8,157 nt of DNA, taken from positions 1 to 8,157 of the forward strand of contig JAISNS010000148.1 of assembly GCA_031276105.1 (NCBI GenBank). The letters run 5' to 3'. Shown one piece after another: positions 6,811 to 8,157 of this stretch. Position 1 is the first letter of the stretch; every line of letters begins with the position of its first letter. The notes beneath the pieces were generated by a model. The model saw nothing but the letters and a program-made list of their open reading frames with translations, made no database searches and had not been told where the DNA came from. The translations under genes and the position numbers were made by a program. Source of the DNA: Dysgonamonadaceae bacterium (GTDB taxonomy: Bacteria > Bacteroidota > Bacteroidia > Bacteroidales > Azobacteroidaceae).

Positions 6811-6818
6811 CAAAGTAA
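6811..6818 (-). promoter_or_regulatory. Candidate -7 element for the tetR-tolC-adaptor operon
   Basis: On the minus strand this reads TTACTTTG, one base off TAnnTTTG. A TTTG lies upstream on the same strand at 6835-6838, somewhat closer than the usual 19-21 bp. The predicted leader of roughly 55 nt contains the palindrome ATTTTAAAAT (6793-6802), a possible but unproven operator. Confidence 0.35.
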
Positions 6819-6931
6819 AAGAAAACTTTCGGAACAAAAAAAGTTTTTCTGTTTTATTTCCTAAAATAATTGATAAAAAATTTTCAGCTTGTTGAAATAA
6901 AATAAGATACGGATGAAAATTTTTTTTGCAT

Positions 6932-6955
6932 AAAAAGTAGCCGAAATGCCCGGCT
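6932..6955 (-). terminator. Possible minus-strand terminator hairpin
   Basis: Read on the minus strand, AGCCG and CGGCT form a 5-bp GC-rich stem around a 7-nt loop, followed by ACTTTTT. It would stop minus-strand transcription coming from the transposon-remnant side before it enters the tetR promoter. The same bases also take part in the longer inverted repeat 6951-7015, so the two structures are mutually exclusive. Confidence 0.3.
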
Positions 6956-7015
6956 AAATCTTTTTTTGAGGCGCCGGAGAAGGCTGTTAGCTTCGCCCTA
7001 AAAAAGATTTAGCCG
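6951..7015. repeat. 16-bp perfect inverted repeat with GC-rich centre
   Basis: CGGCTAAATCTTTTTT (6951-6966) is perfectly repeated in reverse complement at 7000-7015. The 33-nt centre can fold further (GAAGGCT/AGCTTC with a bulge, 6979-6994). A 9-bp direct repeat TTTGCATAA stands on both sides (6925-6933 and 7020-7028), although the inverted repeat does not begin directly next to the left copy. It could be a small mobile-element relic or a regulatory cruciform. No gene lies inside it. Confidence 0.6.
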
Positions 7016-7019
7016 AATA

Positions 7020-7051
7020 TTTGCATAATTCGATTAAACCCGTTATATTTG
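7020..7051 (+). promoter_or_regulatory. Near-consensus Bacteroidetes promoter, plus strand
   Basis: TTTG (7020-7023) is followed, after 20 bp, by TATATTTG (7044-7051), matching the -33 TTTG and -7 TAnnTTTG consensus with proper spacing. It is the best promoter in the window and points rightward into 7058-7246, a segment that contains no ordinary protein gene. Transcription should start near 7056-7058. Confidence 0.65.
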
Positions 7052-7057
7052 CAGCGG

Positions 7058-7246
7058 TTTTTGTAAAACATCAATAAAAAATATGGCACCTTCCGCAATT
7101 TACAGTTTATTACAGATTATTAACTTCCAACGCTTGGAAGTTAACGGAATTATGTGTATACACACAGCGAGCGATATATAACTATATTTCAGAAAAATAC
7201 AATACCTGTTTTATCTTTAAAAGAGATTCGGCAGGTATTTTTTTTT
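7058..7246 (+). ncRNA. Candidate structured small RNA gene (about 190 nt)
   Basis: A short transcription unit is bounded by the promoter 7020-7051 and the terminator 7201-7246. The interior is rich in complementary segments. There is a perfect 11-bp stem with a CGC loop (7120-7144), a closing helix TTCCG/CGGAA (7091-7095 with 7145-7149) around it, a 12-nt palindrome TGTGTATACACA (7153-7164), and ATATA/TATAT at about 7176-7187. I do not recognise it as tmRNA, SRP RNA or RNase P RNA; a 6S-like or trans-acting regulatory RNA is possible. The alternative is a tiny gene: an ATG at 7083 opens a 32-codon frame ending at 7181 (peptide starting MAPSAIYSLL). That frame has no recognisable features and no clear ribosome binding site. 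Confidence 0.45.
7201..7246 (+). terminator. Rho-independent terminator
   Basis: AATACCTG (7201-7208) pairs perfectly with CAGGTATT (7232-7239), and the stem runs into an unbroken run of nine T residues (7238-7246). The 23-nt loop is long for a terminator, but the layout is clear. It closes the small plus-strand unit that begins near 7058. Confidence 0.65.
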
Positions 7247-7330
7247 GCGCGCTTCGGCGGCTCCGGATAACGATCCGAAGACTCCGGATAACGATCCGCG
7301 TCAATCCGCCCAATCCGCGTCATCCGCGTT
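7247..7330. repeat. GC-rich tandem repeats with AACG-loop mini-hairpins
   Basis: CTCCGGATAACGATCCG occurs twice (7261-7277 and 7282-7298, 21-bp period). Each copy folds as CGGAT-AACG-ATCCG. The hexamer ATCCGC then recurs at 7294, 7304, 7313 and 7322, a 9-10-bp period. A GC core GCGCGCTTCGGCGGC precedes them (7247-7261). The composition contrasts sharply with the AT-rich DNA on both sides. No gene is visible in 7331-7412. Confidence 0.75.
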
Positions 7331-7412
7331 CCATTTATGTGAATTTAGGAAAAAACAATTATAAATACAGAACTCCTATAGTAGCTCCCATTCCCGTGAG
7401 CACAATCGCAAA

Positions 7413-7904
7413 CTAGAAGGCGAGAGAATCGTAAAAAAGTTTAAGATTAGTAAAAGGGAAAAAGCAAGGATTTTTATTAAGGTCATCGCATAATTTTTTG
7501 ACGACACAATTAGTTCTTGGCGTAGAAATAGAGATTCTTGCTTCCACCAATTTTCTTTCCCTGATGAGATAGCTAATTGCTTCCGTAAAATCATTGATTT
7601 GATTGATCAGAGAATCTTCGTGAGTGATTACTTTTTTAAGTTGATCAATAGAAGCAGTATTTTCCGGGTCAATTTTATTGTACAGTTTAGCCTCCAATCG
7701 CGCCCTTTTTTCTTTGTTTTTCTTTATTTGATAGGATAATCGGACATAAGTCGGATTGGGAATTTTGAGAGCTTTATCATTAAGTTCCTGCGTACCGTAT
7801 TCAATCATTTTGTCAGCAATTCCGGGAGTAATTCCTTTTTTGTACTCCTTGTATCCGGCGAGAGAAAACAGCAAAGTCTTCCCCTCTTGCATAAGATTAC
7901 ACAA
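7413..7904 (-). CDS. Probable decayed C-terminal fragment of a DDE-type transposase
   Basis: The open frame encodes 163 residues from a TTG codon (7904); an ATG lies four codons later, and the frame stays open upstream to a TGA at 7968-7970. I recognise a pattern seen near the C-terminus of a group of bacterial DDE transposases: IEYGTQ (34-39), IPNPTYVRL (48-56), a charged coiled-coil stretch KKNKEKRARLEAKLY (61-75), and a final TPR-N...LCDDLN...FP-TNLKLFY (128-158). Two things suggest decay: the catalytic N-terminal part is missing, and the usual long segment between the coiled coil and the TPR-N block seems shortened at LIRERKLVEAR (113-123). The assignment is from remembered family patterns. 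Composition is distinctly more AT-rich than the upstream genes, fitting acquired DNA. It may be annotated elsewhere simply as a hypothetical protein. Confidence 0.55.
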   Translation of the reverse strand: MCNLMQEGKTLLFSLAGYKEYKKGITPGIADKMIEYGTQELNDKALKIPNPTYVRLSYQIKKNKEKRARLEAKLYNKIDPENTASIDQLKKVITHEDSLINQINDFTEAISYLIRERKLVEARISISTPRTNCVVKKLCDDLNKNPCFFPFTNLKLFYDSLAF

Positions 7905-7990
7905 GTAAAGCCAGTGATTAATGGGATTGAACTTGAATTCGGGAGCAAGTGATCTCCGCCACGGTTTTCAGGCCGTAATCGCGCTTATTC

Positions 7991-8157
7991 CCTAAATTGG
8001 AGAAAAAAAAATTAATAACTATGAGTTAATCCATTTATATTAAATTAATTATACATAATTTTATCGTTACTATAGTTAATAACGATAAAAACATATATAT
8101 TTATTTAAAAATCAATAAACTAAAGTATCGTTACTAATTTTTTTTCTCCAATTTAGG
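7991..8157. mobile_element. 167-bp AT-rich segment with ~27-bp terminal inverted repeats (MITE-like)
   Basis: CCTAAATTGGAG plus a run of nine A and TTAATAAC (7991-8019) is matched in reverse complement by the final bases of the window (8131-8157), with eight A and one substitution. The interior is extremely AT-rich and has no ORF. Near its middle is a hairpin TTTTATCGTTA/TAACGATAAAA (8059-8069, 8080-8090, 10-nt loop). The word TATCGTTACTA recurs at 8062-8072 and beside the right arm at 8126-8136. This fits a non-autonomous miniature element; an invertible segment is the alternative. The right flank is outside the window, so a target duplication cannot be checked. Confidence 0.55.

Noticed and set aside
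6875..6925. AAAAAATTTTCA/TGAAAATTTTTT inverted repeat as a terminator
   Set aside because: The 12-bp stem is almost only A/T with a 27-nt loop and no gene upstream on the plus strand; in such AT-rich DNA it is likely chance.
7342..7349. AATTTAGG as an outer end matching the inverted repeat at 8148-8157
   Set aside because: Only eight bases agree and the neighbouring A-tract is on the wrong side, so it does not support a larger element spanning 7342-7998.
7376..7594. A 72-codon minus-strand frame overlapping the transposase remnant
   Set aside because: It is in a different frame from the recognisable TPR-N...LCDDLN motif and has no features of its own.
7991..8157. Invertible promoter of the Bacteroides phase-variation type
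   Set aside because: Size and arms would fit, but I find no TAnnTTTG/TTTG promoter inside the segment in either orientation and no recombinase gene in view, so a MITE-like element is the better reading.

Overview
The window looks like chromosomal DNA from a Bacteroidetes bacterium, most likely of the order Bacteroidales. Four kinds of evidence point there: several upstream regions carry the TAnnTTTG -7 element typical of that phylum, clear Shine-Dalgarno sequences are absent, the tryptophanase is the 458-residue Bacteroides/Porphyromonas type, and the lipoprotein adaptor and efflux genes have Bacteroidetes-like sequences. I cannot name the genus. Positions 1-6748 are an ordinary, densely coding block read entirely on the minus strand. 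Positions 6749-8157 are gene-poor, AT-rich and accessory-looking.

In transcription order (right to left), the coding block runs: a TetR/AcrR regulator (6748-6137), a TolC-type outer-membrane factor (6105-4585), a periplasmic adaptor lipoprotein (4457-3447), an MscS-type mechanosensitive channel (3315-2464), tryptophanase TnaA (2438-1062), a membrane-anchored family 3 solute-binding-domain protein (979-206), and the first 27 codons of rarA (81-1). The regulator, TolC and adaptor form a typical efflux operon, except that no RND permease gene follows the adaptor. mscS and tnaA are only 25 bp apart and probably share the promoter upstream of mscS.

The most striking feature is a set of short tandem arrays with a 7-bp period in three successive gene gaps (995-1068, 3391-3460, 4473-4625). 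Two sequence classes occur (AAGTGAC-like and TTAGTTC/TAGTTTT-like), combined as opposing arms around a short spacer. In two gaps the arms form long inverted repeats, and in all three gaps the stop codon of the upstream gene lies inside the array. Three of the class A arms also lie beside a small GCGC...GCGC hairpin core. I suspect a modular repetitive element family that lands at gene 3' ends and rewrites the last few codons.

To the right, 6749-7412 has no convincing protein gene. It holds the tetR promoter, a 16-bp inverted repeat (6951-7015), and a plus-strand unit with a near-consensus Bacteroidetes promoter (7020-7051), a structured interior and a Rho-independent terminator (7201-7246); this is a candidate small RNA gene. 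GC-rich tandem repeats follow (7247-7330). At 7413-7904 is an AT-rich ORF resembling the C-terminal part of a DDE-type transposase, probably decayed. The window ends exactly on the second arm of a ~27-bp inverted repeat bounding a 167-bp AT-rich segment (7991-8157), probably a small non-autonomous mobile element.
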